Below, piece after piece: positions 1 to 8,447 of a stretch of DNA of 64,000 bases. Below the pieces are notes generated by a model, which saw nothing but the letters and a program-made list of their open reading frames with translations, was not told where the DNA came from and did no database searches. The DNA lies in NCBI GenBank assembly GCA_015709675.1, contig CP054182.1:1033448-1097447 (forward strand). Direction: 5' to 3'. Within the stretch, counting starts at the first letter, position 1, and every line of letters starts with the position of its first letter. This stretch comes from Ignavibacteriales bacterium (lineage in GTDB: Bacteria; Bacteroidota; Ignavibacteria; Ignavibacteriales; Ignavibacteriaceae). The position numbers were made by a program, and so were the translations under genes.

Positions 1-2425
1 CGTAATAAATCTGCACAAGACTGGTATTAGGCAGTGAATTTGGACTGGAAGTCACCAGAATGTCTGAATACCCGTCATTATTCTGATCACCGGCAGTTGA
101 AACCACCGAACCAAGCCTGGAACCACTTGTGCCGGTAAGAGTGACTGACGCCGAGGTGCTCATTGAAGATCCCCCATAATAAATATATGCCCTCCCCGTG
201 CTGGAAGAATAGGTAGAGGCTCCTACCACAATATCGCCATAGCCATCGCCGTTTACATCCCCTGCTGAAGCAAGTGAGATTCCAAGATTAGAGGATGCTT
301 CACCAGTAAGCGTAACATCGATAACGCTATCCATTGCTGCACCGCCGTAAAGTATATATACTCTGCCCTGGCTGTTATAGCCATACGAACTGAACATTGC
401 ATCAGCAAAACCATCGCCGTTTACATCCCCCGCACCGCTGATTCTCCTGCCCCAACTTAATCCGTTTGCGGCAGGACCTGTTGATTTTAAATCATAAACT
501 CCGTCGAGAACTGCGCCCCCGTAATAAAGATAAATCCTGCCTAAACCTCCTCCATAATTGTATGCACTGGCCATAAAGTCCCCGTAGCCATCACCGTTTA
601 CATCACCAATGTGGCCGACTGATACACCAAAATGATTCAAGGCTGCCTCGCCGTCTATCATTAAATCAGGAATTGTATCCATATTGCTTCCGCCAAGATA
701 GACCCATACGCGGCCTCTGTTCGTGTTGTTGGCAGTGCTGTACTGATTTCCTCCGACTATTAAATCTGCGAAGCCATCACCGTTCAGGTCGCCTGAGGAT
801 GACATTGAAACGCCGAAGTAGCTTAAATGCTGAGGTGTTTTTATGATTTTGTCAGCAACATTATCTAAGAGTGGCCCTCCGAAATAAATATAAATCTTTC
901 CGGTATCGGAAGATGTGAACAATGCTGAGACCACCGCAAAATCCGGATAACCGTCTCCGTTTAAATCGCCCTCACCCGAAATTGTCTCGGAATATTCAGC
1001 GTTAATCTTGCCGTCCGTAAAAATATAATCAGGTGAGTTGCCGGATACAGTCATGTTTTTATAAAAGTAAACCATTCCTTTTGCACTGAGGTAATTATGG
1101 GCACCGGCCATAAAGCTAGAGTAGCCGTCTCCGTCAAAGTTCCCCCCCATTGCAACAGAATAGCCAAAATACGAATTAGAATTTTCGCCGGTTATTTTCT
1201 CCCGCGGTGTAGGGCTTATATCTTTCGCTCCGGAAAAAACATATATCCTTCCTGTGTTCCCGCTGTAACCGTGAGCCCCGATAAGAATATCAGAGTACCC
1301 GCCTGATCTCATATCTCCCGCTGAACTTACCGCAAAGCCAAAATAATCCCCCGCTGTTTCTCCTGTGAAAGTGAAATCAGCTGTATTGTCCGGCTGGGAA
1401 GAACCCAGATATATATATGCACGGCCTCTGTTTGAGCTGTATCCGTATGCGCCAACAATAACATCAGCATAGTAATCACCGTTAACATCACCCGCCAGTG
1501 CAACTGCATGCCCAAAATAATCTCCGGCTGATTCTCCAAGCATAACAATATCTGCGGTGCTATTCATTGCTGCACCGCCGAAAAAGATTTCCGCCTTCCC
1601 CTGATTGCTGTTGTGTCCGGATGAGCCGACGATTACATCTTCGTATGTGTCACCGTTAATATCACCGGTCAGCGATACTGAGCAGCCAAAATTATCTCCG
1701 GCATTACTGCCGTTCAGTATAATGTCTGGTGTATTATTCATATTTGCACCACCGAGCAAAATATATGCTCTGCCAGCTGAGCTGTTATAACCACTCGAGC
1801 CGATAATCAGGTCGGTAAATGTATCCAGATTCACATCTCCGGCAGAGGAAACCGAGCATCCCAAAAGGTCACCGGCGGTCTGGCCTGTAACGGTTAAATC
1901 AGGAATCACATCAATATCTTCTCCGCCAAAGAGGATATATGTTTTCCCCGCGGAAGATCCGAACCCTTTCGCTCCGATCACGATATCGGCAAAGCCGTCT
2001 CTGTTCAGGTCACCGGCAATAGCTACAGCCGAGCCGAAAAGGTCACCGGCGTTTTCACCGTCAATAACATACGGAACTGATGCCGCTCTCACCGGACCAA
2101 GATAAATATAAACTCTCCCCTTATCCGAAGAAATGTTGGGAGCGCCGATGATAAAATCATCCAGCCCGTCTCCGTTGATATCCCCCGCTCCGCTGACTGA
2201 GGCGCCAAAACCGCCCCCGGGGATCTGGCCGATTATCTGCTTCCTGGATACTGCGTCAGGAGAGGGGGGCTCATGCCCGGTGCCAGCGGAACCAGTGAGC
2301 AACTCAGAAAAAGTATCTTGAGTGTTTCCGGATACATCCAGATCAATAGGGGGAAATGTTACAGCTGCCAGAGTTACAAAAGTTACTACTACATACAAGA
2401 ATATCAACCGTTTGAATAAACGCAA
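1..2425 (-). CDS. FG-GAP repeat (integrin alpha N-like) surface protein, partial
   Basis: The reading frame is open from the window edge to a TTG codon at 2425, preceded by GAGG five bases upstream; no ATG fits better. The protein begins with a hydrophobic signal-like segment (about residues 4-21). It then has about 13 repeats of roughly 60 residues, each with a calcium-loop-like core such as GDVNGDGYGD followed by an IVGA-type strand and an RAYIYLGG-like strand. This is the FG-GAP / integrin alpha beta-propeller pattern. More than 800 codons are visible and the C-terminus lies outside the window, so a T9SS tail is likely but unseen. It is probably a secreted or cell-surface, Ca-binding, adhesion-type protein; the ligand is unknown. 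The gene is divergent from the AraC-type regulator at 2572. The family call is secure and the role is inferred. Confidence 0.88.
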   Translation of the reverse strand, partial: MRLFKRLIFLYVVVTFVTLAAVTFPPIDLDVSGNTQDTFSELLTGSAGTGHEPPSPDAVSRKQIIGQIPGGGFGASVSGAGDINGDGLDDFIIGAPNISSDKGRVYIYLGPVRAASVPYVIDGENAGDLFGSAVAIAGDLNRDGFADIVIGAKGFGSSAGKTYILFGGEDIDVIPDLTVTGQTAGDLLGCSVSSAGDVNLDTFTDLIIGSSGYNSSAGRAYILLGGANMNNTPDIILNGSNAGDNFGCSVSLTGDINGDTYEDVIVGSSGHNSNQGKAEIFFGGAAMNSTADIVMLGESAGDYFGHAVALAGDVNGDYYADVIVGAYGYSSNRGRAYIYLGSSQPDNTADFTFTGETAGDYFGFAVSSAGDMRSGGYSDILIGAHGYSGNTGRIYVFSGAKDISPTPREKITGENSNSYFGYSVAMGGNFDGDGYSSFMAGAHNYLSAKGMVYFYKNMTVSGNSPDYIFTDGKINAEYSETISGEGDLNGDGYPDFAVVSALFTSSDTGKIYIYFGGPLLDNVADKIIKTPQHLSYFGVSMSSSGDLNGDGFADLIVGGNQYSTANNTNRGRVWVYLGGSNMDTIPDLMIDGEAALNHFGVSVGHIGDVNGDGYGDFMASAYNYGGGLGRIYLYYGGAVLDGVYDLKSTGPAANGLSWGRRISGAGDVNGDGFADAMFSSYGYNSQGRVYILYGGAAMDSVIDVTLTGEASSNLGISLASAGDVNGDGYGDIVVGASTYSSSTGRAYIYYGGSSMSTSASVTLTGTSGSRLGSVVSTAGDQNNDGYSDILVTSSPNSLPNTSLVQIYY

Positions 2426-2571
2426 CTTTGCCTCGATTTTTTTTGTGGTTTTTGGGAAGTAATACGGCTAACAAATAGCGGCGCAAAATAGAGCAGCAGG
2501 GCTGTTCTTAAAAGAATAAAGCCGTAAAAATTGATAAATCTTATCGAATTTTCTTTATAAAAAGAGGATTT

Positions 2572-4338
2572 TTGTTAATATTTGAACCCGGAATCAGGTC
2601 AACTGATAGTGTTTGGTTATGTTACATTTGCCGGTCTTATTTGATTACATTTTTTCTTCTTCTCTGTTTTTTATCCTCCGCGCTCTCCGGACAGAGCAGC
2701 TACAGTCCTGACAGCCTTCTTGTCCTGATAAAGAAATCTCCCCCTCAAAAGGCAGGAGAACTTGAAGAGCTTCTCATTGAGATCATGTACACCGCGCCTT
2801 ACGACTCTGCTAAATCGCTTAGTGAAAAGCTGCTGCGCGTTGTGCCGGGGATAAACAATAACTCGCTTTATATTAAAACGCTGATTCATTCCTACCGCTT
2901 CCATAGTTATAATGATAAGATACGGATGCTCAATAAGGCCCTGAGTCTGGCCTCAGATAAAGGGAATGCTTATCTGATGTCAGCAGCATATGAGTTTAAA
3001 GCGATCGCTTTCCGTGATAATTCAATGACGGATTCCGCTATGATCAACGCGCTGAAAGCAAAGGATCTTCTGGAAGAACTTGGGCCGGAATATAAAATGG
3101 GGGGTGTGCTGCAACTGATCGCGGACTTGCATTATTACGCCGGGCAGTATGATATTGCGGAGGAAACATACAGTAAGGTGCTTGCAGAAAATAATGAAGA
3201 CAAAAACTCCTGGCGATATATTACCCTTAATAACAATATCGGGCTTATCCGCATCAAACAAAACCGGTTTGCTGAGGCGGAACAACTATTCAGACATTCG
3301 CTTGCTGTTCTAAACTCAAGAAAGATGAATTATGCGGATTCGAGCGGACTGCCTTACCTGTACCGCAAAATGGCGGAGGTTGCATTATATCAAAAAAAAT
3401 TCGCTGAGGCAGAAAACCATTTTATTCTGGGTGAAATTTTCAGCATCCGGTTCAGACAAACAGCTGAATTGCCGGGGCTGTATATCGTGAAGGGATCGCT
3501 TTGTTATGAACAAGGTGAAGCAGATTCCGCTTTGTTTTATTTCAATAAAGCGAAACAGCTTGATGAGCAATACCCTGATTTCGGGAATCAGGTTACTCTG
3601 TACCACGGTCTGGCCGATACCTATGGATTGTTAAACGATAAGGCTAAAGCGAATGAATACCTTCACCTGCTTCTTGCCGCAAAAAACCGGGAGGATTCCG
3701 TTCGCTATCAGGCGAAGTATATGAATACGTTCGCGGAATATAATTATAAACACTACATACAGGAAATTGAACACTATAAGAATCAGCAAATTTTCCTTGT
3801 CATCATTATTTCCGGAATAACTCTTTCGCTGCTGATTACCGGATATTTTTATATAAAAATGATCAGGGCTAACAAAAAGCTTGTGGAAAAGAATATTGAA
3901 GCAGTCGAAGGCCCGGTTCACCACGAACTGTCTGCCGCAGACTTTTCCGATGAAGATACAAAGAACACCGGAGAAATTGATGAAGCGCGGCTGGAAAAAA
4001 ATATTGCCGATCTTGAGCGGCTGATGACACAAGATAAGCTGTATCTTGATAAGGATATCTCACTTGGCAAAGCGGCGGATATTCTCGGCACGAACAGGAC
4101 ATATCTCTCAAAAGCAATCAACCGCGTGTATAATAGTAATTTCAACTCATATGTTAATGAGTTGAGAGTCAGAGAGGCAATTCATCTGATAACTTCAGGT
4201 GAACTTCAGCATCTTAAGATTGATGGGATTGCGGAGAAATGCGGCTTCAGCAACAGGGTATCGTTCACCAAAGCATTCCAGAAATTTACGGGGGTTTCGC
4301 CGTCATTTTTTATTAAGAACGCAAAAAATATTACCTGA
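2572..4338 (+). CDS. TPR-transmembrane-AraC family transcriptional regulator
   Basis: The order is an N-terminal signal or membrane segment, TPR-like helices over about residues 100-390, one transmembrane helix near 405-425 (IFLVIIISGITLSLLITGY), a short acidic linker, and a C-terminal AraC double helix-turn-helix over about the last 100 residues (KAADILGTNRTYLSKAIN, then GIAEKCGFSNRVSFTKAF). This architecture is common in Bacteroidota, where a periplasmic TPR region is thought to sense a signal and the cytoplasmic HTH binds DNA. The TTG start at 2572 has GAGGA just upstream. An in-frame TTG at 2641 would place the hydrophobic segment at the very N-terminus, like a signal peptide, but has a poor ribosome site. 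The target is unknown; the divergent FG-GAP gene is a candidate. Confidence 0.87.
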   Translation: MLIFEPGIRSTDSVWLCYICRSYLITFFLLLCFLSSALSGQSSYSPDSLLVLIKKSPPQKAGELEELLIEIMYTAPYDSAKSLSEKLLRVVPGINNNSLYIKTLIHSYRFHSYNDKIRMLNKALSLASDKGNAYLMSAAYEFKAIAFRDNSMTDSAMINALKAKDLLEELGPEYKMGGVLQLIADLHYYAGQYDIAEETYSKVLAENNEDKNSWRYITLNNNIGLIRIKQNRFAEAEQLFRHSLAVLNSRKMNYADSSGLPYLYRKMAEVALYQKKFAEAENHFILGEIFSIRFRQTAELPGLYIVKGSLCYEQGEADSALFYFNKAKQLDEQYPDFGNQVTLYHGLADTYGLLNDKAKANEYLHLLLAAKNREDSVRYQAKYMNTFAEYNYKHYIQEIEHYKNQQIFLVIIISGITLSLLITGYFYIKMIRANKKLVEKNIEAVEGPVHHELSAADFSDEDTKNTGEIDEARLEKNIADLERLMTQDKLYLDKDISLGKAADILGTNRTYLSKAINRVYNSNFNSYVNELRVREAIHLITSGELQHLKIDGIAEKCGFSNRVSFTKAFQKFTGVSPSFFIKNAKNIT

Positions 4339-4401
4339 TAAATTCCCTGAAATTTAAGCGCATAAACCGGCGATACCGGTAACGCAAATTACCAATCAGA
4401 T

Positions 4402-4606
4402 TTCTACCAACATGTGACTCCACTGGAGTCGGCGTTCGACTGTGGGGCAATTCTGATTTCAACCAATATGCGACTCCTCTGGAGTCGGGATAGGATTGTG
4501 AGTTCATTTGGATTTCTACCAATGTTTGACTCCTTCGGAGTCGGGATGGGGTTGGAGGATGATTCGGAATTCTACCTATTTGCTTCCTCTTCCGTAGTCG
4601 GATTTG
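4402..4606. repeat. Cluster of four hairpin repeats upstream of the AbiE module
   Basis: Three clear copies and one degenerate copy (about 4402-4433, 4455-4490, 4511-4546, 4568-4606) follow the pattern TTTCTACCAATATGTGACTC, loop, GAGTCGGGA. The core GACTCC..GGAGTC is a perfect inverted repeat. Two more copies lie on the other side of the AbiE genes. The short open frame running through the repeats is not a believable gene. Confidence 0.75.
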
Positions 4607-4643
4607 GTCATTTTATGGGGGAAAACCTCAAAATGTTGAAATT

Positions 4644-4671
4644 TTGACAATATCTATTTCTTTATTATATT
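4644..4671 (+). promoter_or_regulatory. Candidate promoter of the AbiEi/AbiEii operon
   Basis: TTGACA at 4644-4649, a 16-base spacer, then TATATT at 4666-4671, ending 25 bases before the AbiEi start codon. The region is strongly AT-rich. AbiEi proteins normally repress their own promoter, so an operator probably overlaps here, but no clear palindrome was seen. Confidence 0.45.
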
Positions 4672-4696
4672 AGAAACAGTATAAAAAAGAAATACA

Positions 4697-5317
4697 ATGA
4701 ATTTTGTAGAATTTTCCAGAGAGCTGAAGGATTTCCCGGCGTTTAGTCTCCGTGATGTTGCCAAGCTCAGTTCAAAGGTTTATCACCACCGGCTGATTGA
4801 GTGGCAGAAGAAGGGCTATATTACCCGGGTTGCTAATGGTATCTATCTTTTTAGTGATGCCGGGGTGGACGAGCTGTATCTCTATTATCTTTCCGGCAGG
4901 GTTTATGAGCCATCATATATTTCGCTGGAGTCCGCTTTTGCTTTTTATGGTTTTATCCCGGAATCTGTTTACCGTATAACAGCTGTTTCTACCAGAAAGA
5001 CCTGGAAGACCAGTTTTACTGATATTATATTTTCTTACAGAACCGTTGGCCGAAGCTGTTTCTTTGGTTATACTTTACTGAACTGGAAGAATACAGTTAT
5101 TAAAATGGCGGAACCGGAGAAGGCAATCATTGATTACTTTTATCTTAACCCCGGACTTAATTCACCGGAAAAAATATCAGGAATGAGATTTAATGCCGGC
5201 GAGATCATGGAGAAAACGGACTGGAATAAGATGAAAGAGTACCTGCAGCTTTTCCGGAATAAGGCACTGGAAAAGAGAATTGATATATTAGAGAAGGTCA
5301 TCAGAGAGCATGATTAA
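4697..5317 (+). CDS. abiEi: Type IV toxin-antitoxin system antitoxin, AbiEi family
   Basis: 206 residues. The N-terminal winged helix-turn-helix (about 15-60) includes the family-typical HRLIEWQKKGYITRVANGIY stretch, in which a DNA-binding helix precedes the GIYLF strand. It is followed by the AbiEi C-terminal domain with SLESAFAFYGFIPE and the AEPEKAIIDYFYLNP motif. AbiEi is the antitoxin and autorepressor of type IV toxin-antitoxin systems, and counteracts the AbiEii nucleotidyltransferase without binding it. The stop overlaps the start of the toxin gene by eight bases, so the two are translationally coupled. The pair is flanked by hairpin repeats and tRNA-Ser fragments, which suggests mobile ancestry. 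It may act in phage abortive infection, plasmid-style maintenance, or both. Confidence 0.9.
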   Translation: MNFVEFSRELKDFPAFSLRDVAKLSSKVYHHRLIEWQKKGYITRVANGIYLFSDAGVDELYLYYLSGRVYEPSYISLESAFAFYGFIPESVYRITAVSTRKTWKTSFTDIIFSYRTVGRSCFFGYTLLNWKNTVIKMAEPEKAIIDYFYLNPGLNSPEKISGMRFNAGEIMEKTDWNKMKEYLQLFRNKALEKRIDILEKVIREHD

Positions 5318-6083
5318 GATTTCAGACATTGAACGTTACTATCCGGAACATCAAAAACCTTTCAAGAGAAATATCCTGCGTGAATATCTGCAGTATAAAA
5401 TCCTGAGCATCATTTTTAACACTGAATATGCTTCACGCCTCTGGTTTATGGGGGGAACCTGTCTGCGAATCGTTTTCGGAACAAACCGGTTTTCAGAGGA
5501 TCTTGATTTTGATAATACGGATCTTACAGCAGATGAGTTTGATTCTCTATCAGAGATAATTGCACAAAAGCTGGAAGACGAAGGATATCAGGCAGAGATA
5601 AAAACCGTACACAGAGCTGCCTTCCGCTGTTATATAAAGATGCCGGGTTTATTATACGGAAGCGGTCTTTCCGGCTTCAGGGAAGAAAAGATACTGATTC
5701 AGCTTGACACAGAACCGCAGCAATATGATTACCATCCGGAATCCTTTTTACTTAATAAGTTTGACGTTTTCACCCGTATATATTACACCCCGGTAAATAT
5801 TCTCCTGGCTCAAAAATTATGGGCAGTGCTGAACAGAAAAACACCAAAAGGCAGGGATTACTATGATGTTGTGTTCCTGTTTGGCCTGACTCTGCCGGAT
5901 TATGGATATCTTGACAAAAAAGCAGGAATAACCAATCTGCAGGAACTCAAAAAGCGGCTTATGCAAAAACTTGAGGCAACAGACGCGAGCAGTCTGGTCA
6001 AAGATGTTGAACCATTTTTAATTCAGCCGGAAGACAGCAAGAGAATAGAACTGTTCCCTGAATTTGTAAAGGGACTCAGGTGA
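5310..6083 (+). CDS. abiEii: Type IV toxin, AbiEii/AbiGii nucleotidyltransferase family
   Basis: 257 residues. The catalytic nucleotidyltransferase signature is present: FMGGTCLRIVFG (motif I, GG near residue 48) and RFSEDLDFDN (the DxD-type metal site). Downstream are the family-typical LLAQKLWAVLNRKTPKGRDY and YDVVFLF segments (about 170-195), with the conserved K, R, D and YD. These toxins transfer nucleotides to RNA acceptors (tRNA for characterised relatives) and arrest growth. All expected motifs are visible, so the gene appears intact. It overlaps the antitoxin gene by eight bases and is probably only expressed with it. The acceptor of this particular toxin cannot be told from sequence, though the surrounding tRNA-Ser fragments are a notable coincidence. 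Confidence 0.9.
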   Translation: MIKISDIERYYPEHQKPFKRNILREYLQYKILSIIFNTEYASRLWFMGGTCLRIVFGTNRFSEDLDFDNTDLTADEFDSLSEIIAQKLEDEGYQAEIKTVHRAAFRCYIKMPGLLYGSGLSGFREEKILIQLDTEPQQYDYHPESFLLNKFDVFTRIYYTPVNILLAQKLWAVLNRKTPKGRDYYDVVFLFGLTLPDYGYLDKKAGITNLQELKKRLMQKLEATDASSLVKDVEPFLIQPEDSKRIELFPEFVKGLR

Positions 6084-6119
6084 ATAATTATCCAACGCAA
6101 ATGATTATTTGCTGAACGA

Positions 6120-6209
6120 ATTCTACCAACATTTGACTCCTCCGGATTCTGGTTGGGTTGTGTGGGAAATTAAATTTCTACCAATCTGTGACTCCTCTGG
6201 AGTCGGGAG
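6120..6209. repeat. Two hairpin repeats downstream of the AbiE module
   Basis: Copies at about 6120-6150 (stem partly decayed) and 6174-6209 share the TTTCTACCAAT...GACTCCTCTGGAGTCGGGA pattern with the four copies at 4402-4606. The right end of the second copy runs directly into a tRNA-Ser T-arm remnant (ACCCCGGAAGGA). Confidence 0.7.
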
Positions 6210-6453
6210 GACCCCGGAAGGAAAACTATCCATGGCAATAAGAAACGAAAAAACCCGAACCGAAATTCGGTCTTAAACTCGCGGAGAGTCAGTCCCGACT
6301 CGTCGGGAGAACCCTGGAAGTCCGCCACGGCGGATAACACCCTCAAGTGATTTCAAGACTGCCGCACACATTAAAAAGAAAAAGCCCGACACAATGTATC
6401 GGGCTTAATTTTGACGGAGAGGCAGCACCAACTAGGGTCGGAAGAACCCCGGA
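6206..6453 (-). pseudogene. Degenerate tRNA-Ser 3'-half fragments (locus 1)
   Basis: Three pieces resemble the intact tRNA-Ser at 16616-16702. The piece at about 6206-6222 keeps only T-arm sequence. The piece at about 6281-6370 keeps the 3' acceptor, T-arm, variable arm and anticodon stem, with palindromes TCCCGACTCGTCGGGA in the T-loop and TCCGCCACGGCGGA in the variable arm. The piece at about 6414-6453 keeps acceptor and T-arm traces. Rho-independent-like hairpins sit between them (near 6248-6273 and 6379-6406). The D-arm and 5' acceptor strand are missing, so none can be a working tRNA. Confidence 0.7.
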
Positions 6454-6489
6454 AATTCATCGTGAATGCATGTGGAGATATCGGTTTGG

Positions 6490-6595
6490 AATAAGGGGCT
6501 GTCTCATAAGTCCTATTTTGAAAAAAATGTTGCGTTTTTTAATCAAAAACGAAACATCTTTCACACTTTTTTGACTAATGAGACAACCCCTTATT
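6490..6595. mobile_element. 106-bp full-length palindrome, MITE-like
   Basis: The terminal 23 bases (AATAAGGGGCTGTCTCATAA...) are inverted at the other end with two mismatches, and the complementarity continues inward, with small bulges, almost to the centre. The whole element can fold into one long hairpin. It has no coding capacity. TIRs with GGGGCTGTCTCAT are found on several DDE insertion sequence groups; a decayed transposase begins immediately to the right. No clear target-site duplication was identified. Confidence 0.7.
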
Positions 6596-6660
6596 AAACA
6601 GGTGATAGGAACTCGATCTTTTATTCAATAACCCACAGCTTCAGCTGGTGGTTAGTTAAA

Positions 6661-7654
6661 CAAGATCTTGCCATCCTGTTGTATGATGTCACTACGCTTT
6701 ATTTCGAGACATTCAAGGGAGATGAGCTGCGGTTACCGGGATTTTCTAAAGACAACAAGCCTCAAAAGCCCCAAATTGTTGTAGGATTGATAGTAACCAG
6801 AAGCGGGTTTCCCTTAAGTTATGAGATTTTCTCCGGAAACACATTCGAAGGGAAGACCATGTTAAAAGTACTGAAAAACTTCACTGAAATCAACTCTGTA
6901 AAACGTCCAATTGTCGTTGCCGATGCTGCAATGCTTGGCAATAGTAACATTCAATAATTGGTAAAGGAAGGATTTTCTTGTATCGTTGTGCACGACCTGG
7001 AAATATGTCGAGTGAGATGATTGAGTAAATTAACAGCAAGATACAGCGCCAGGACAGGAAGACTATGAGAGTGAAATCAGCAAAAGTGAATTAACTGTTC
7101 ATTACAGCCAGAAAAGATATCATAAGGACAAGCATGAGTTGGAGAAACAGATAGAGCGGGCAAATCAGTCAATCCAGAACTCCACATTAGCAAGAAATGT
7201 GAAGTTTGTAAAGCCGAAAAACAAGTGTAATGAATATATACTCAATGAACCGTTGGTGCAGAAGGCAAGAACATTGCTGGGGCTTAAGGGATACTATACG
7301 AATATTCCTAAAAAAGAACTGAGTGACCAACAAATCATTGAAAGATATCACGACTTAAGGCAAATCGAGAAATCATTCCGAATTGCCAAGAGTGATTTGG
7401 CTACTCGCCCGGTGTTCCACTTTAACAGCGACTCAGTAAAGTCACATATACTTATTTGCTTTACCGCGCTTATGATGAGCAAGTATCTGGAGATTTTAAC
7501 CGGGTATTCCATAAGAAGAATAACCGATGCATTGGGAGAAATCAAAGAGGTGATCCTGGAAGACAGTGTTACAGGTCAATCTTTTAGTGTAAAATCCAGC
7601 CCCAACCCGGATTCTGAGCCCATTTTCGAACTATTGAAAGAAAAATTGCCGTAA
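6661..7654 (+). pseudogene. Decayed IS1634-type (IS4-like DDE) transposase
   Basis: Two recognisable pieces lie in line. About 6676-6954 encodes LLYDVTTLYFET, GFSKDNKPQKPQIVVGL and a VVADAAML strand, the first catalytic segment of IS1634-group transposases. About 7139-7654 encodes the C-terminal part (ELSDQQIIERYHDLRQIEKSF, the YREK-like region). The N-terminal third is missing, an in-frame TAA stands at 6955, and the 6958-7138 stretch, though still alignable (EMIE, VHYSQKRYHKDKHELEK), is broken by a stop and frame changes. It cannot make an active enzyme. A matching right terminal repeat was not seen. Confidence 0.82.
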
Positions 7655-7805
7655 CAAATGGTATAAGTCAAAACTGTTATTTTTATTTCTTGTCTACAAG
7701 AAACAAAATAGATGCTATTAACTATCAGTAGAATTAAATCGAAGAATTTTCTGTGTGTCATGACCGACACTTCTAACACTTTCCTGATCAGTTTATTAAT
7801 TTTTC

Positions 7806-8447
7806 TCACCCCTTCATCACCTTTCCGGCAAGTTCAGCCATATTTTTGCTCTCATACTTAGTAAGCAGATTCCCACGGTATATATTCACTGTTTTTATGC
7901 TGATACCCAAATCCTCTGCCAGTTCCGCCGTTGTTTTTCCTGCAAGAACTCCTTTCAGAACCTCTCTTTCCCGGGCAGTTAAAAACACATCACCGTAAAA
8001 CTCCCGGCTTACGGTCACTTTCCCTCGGTAGCTTTGCAGCAATCTCTCCAATGCTTCTTCATCATATCCTTCAACGGCAAATCGGGCACCTTTTTCAATC
8101 CGGGCCACAATACGGTTTAAGTTACTCACCGCAGCCACTTTTTTCACATATCCGTTCGCTCCTGCCTGGTAGGATTTATAGATATATTCCTCTTCCTGAT
8201 GGAACGTCAGGACAACTATTTTGCCGTCAAATCCCTTTTGGCGCAGCTCCCGTATCACAACCAATCCATGCTTCTTGGGCAGGGATAAATCCATAAATAC
8301 ATAATCCGGGTTCTGCTCATCTGTTATTCGCAGTGCTTCTTCGCCTGTTTCGCACTCAAGAAACTCGGTGAAAAGTTCATTCTCCCGCAAGGTGGTTAAT
8401 ATCCCCGCACGTACAATTGCATGATCATCTGCAATTAATATCTTCAT
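7806..8447 (-). CDS. NarL/LuxR-family response regulator
   Basis: 213 residues. The receiver domain (1-120) has the acidic pair D7-D8, the phospho-acceptor D53 in YVFMDLSLP, the conserved T in VVLTFH and the K in GYVKK. The C-terminal LuxR-type HTH (about 150-210) reads LTAREREVLKGVLAGKTTAE followed by LGISIKTVNIYRGNLLTKY. All catalytic residues are present. The ATG overlaps the kinase stop by four bases (ATGA), so the two are coupled. It is the last gene of a four-gene operon. The regulator may bind the TAGG-N8-CCTA palindrome found upstream of its own operon and of the exported protease cluster at 15.3 kb; that link is inference from sequence identity of the two sites. Confidence 0.93.
   Translation of the reverse strand: MKILIADDHAIVRAGILTTLRENELFTEFLECETGEEALRITDEQNPDYVFMDLSLPKKHGLVVIRELRQKGFDGKIVVLTFHQEEEYIYKSYQAGANGYVKKVAAVSNLNRIVARIEKGARFAVEGYDEEALERLLQSYRGKVTVSREFYGDVFLTAREREVLKGVLAGKTTAELAEDLGISIKTVNIYRGNLLTKYESKNMAELAGKVMKG

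Noticed and set aside
4414-4647. 77-codon ORF upstream of AbiEi
   Set aside because: It is read through four hairpin repeats and shows no protein-like pattern.
6347-6574. 75-codon ORF between AbiEii and the transposase
   Set aside because: It crosses two tRNA fragments and the MITE-like palindrome.
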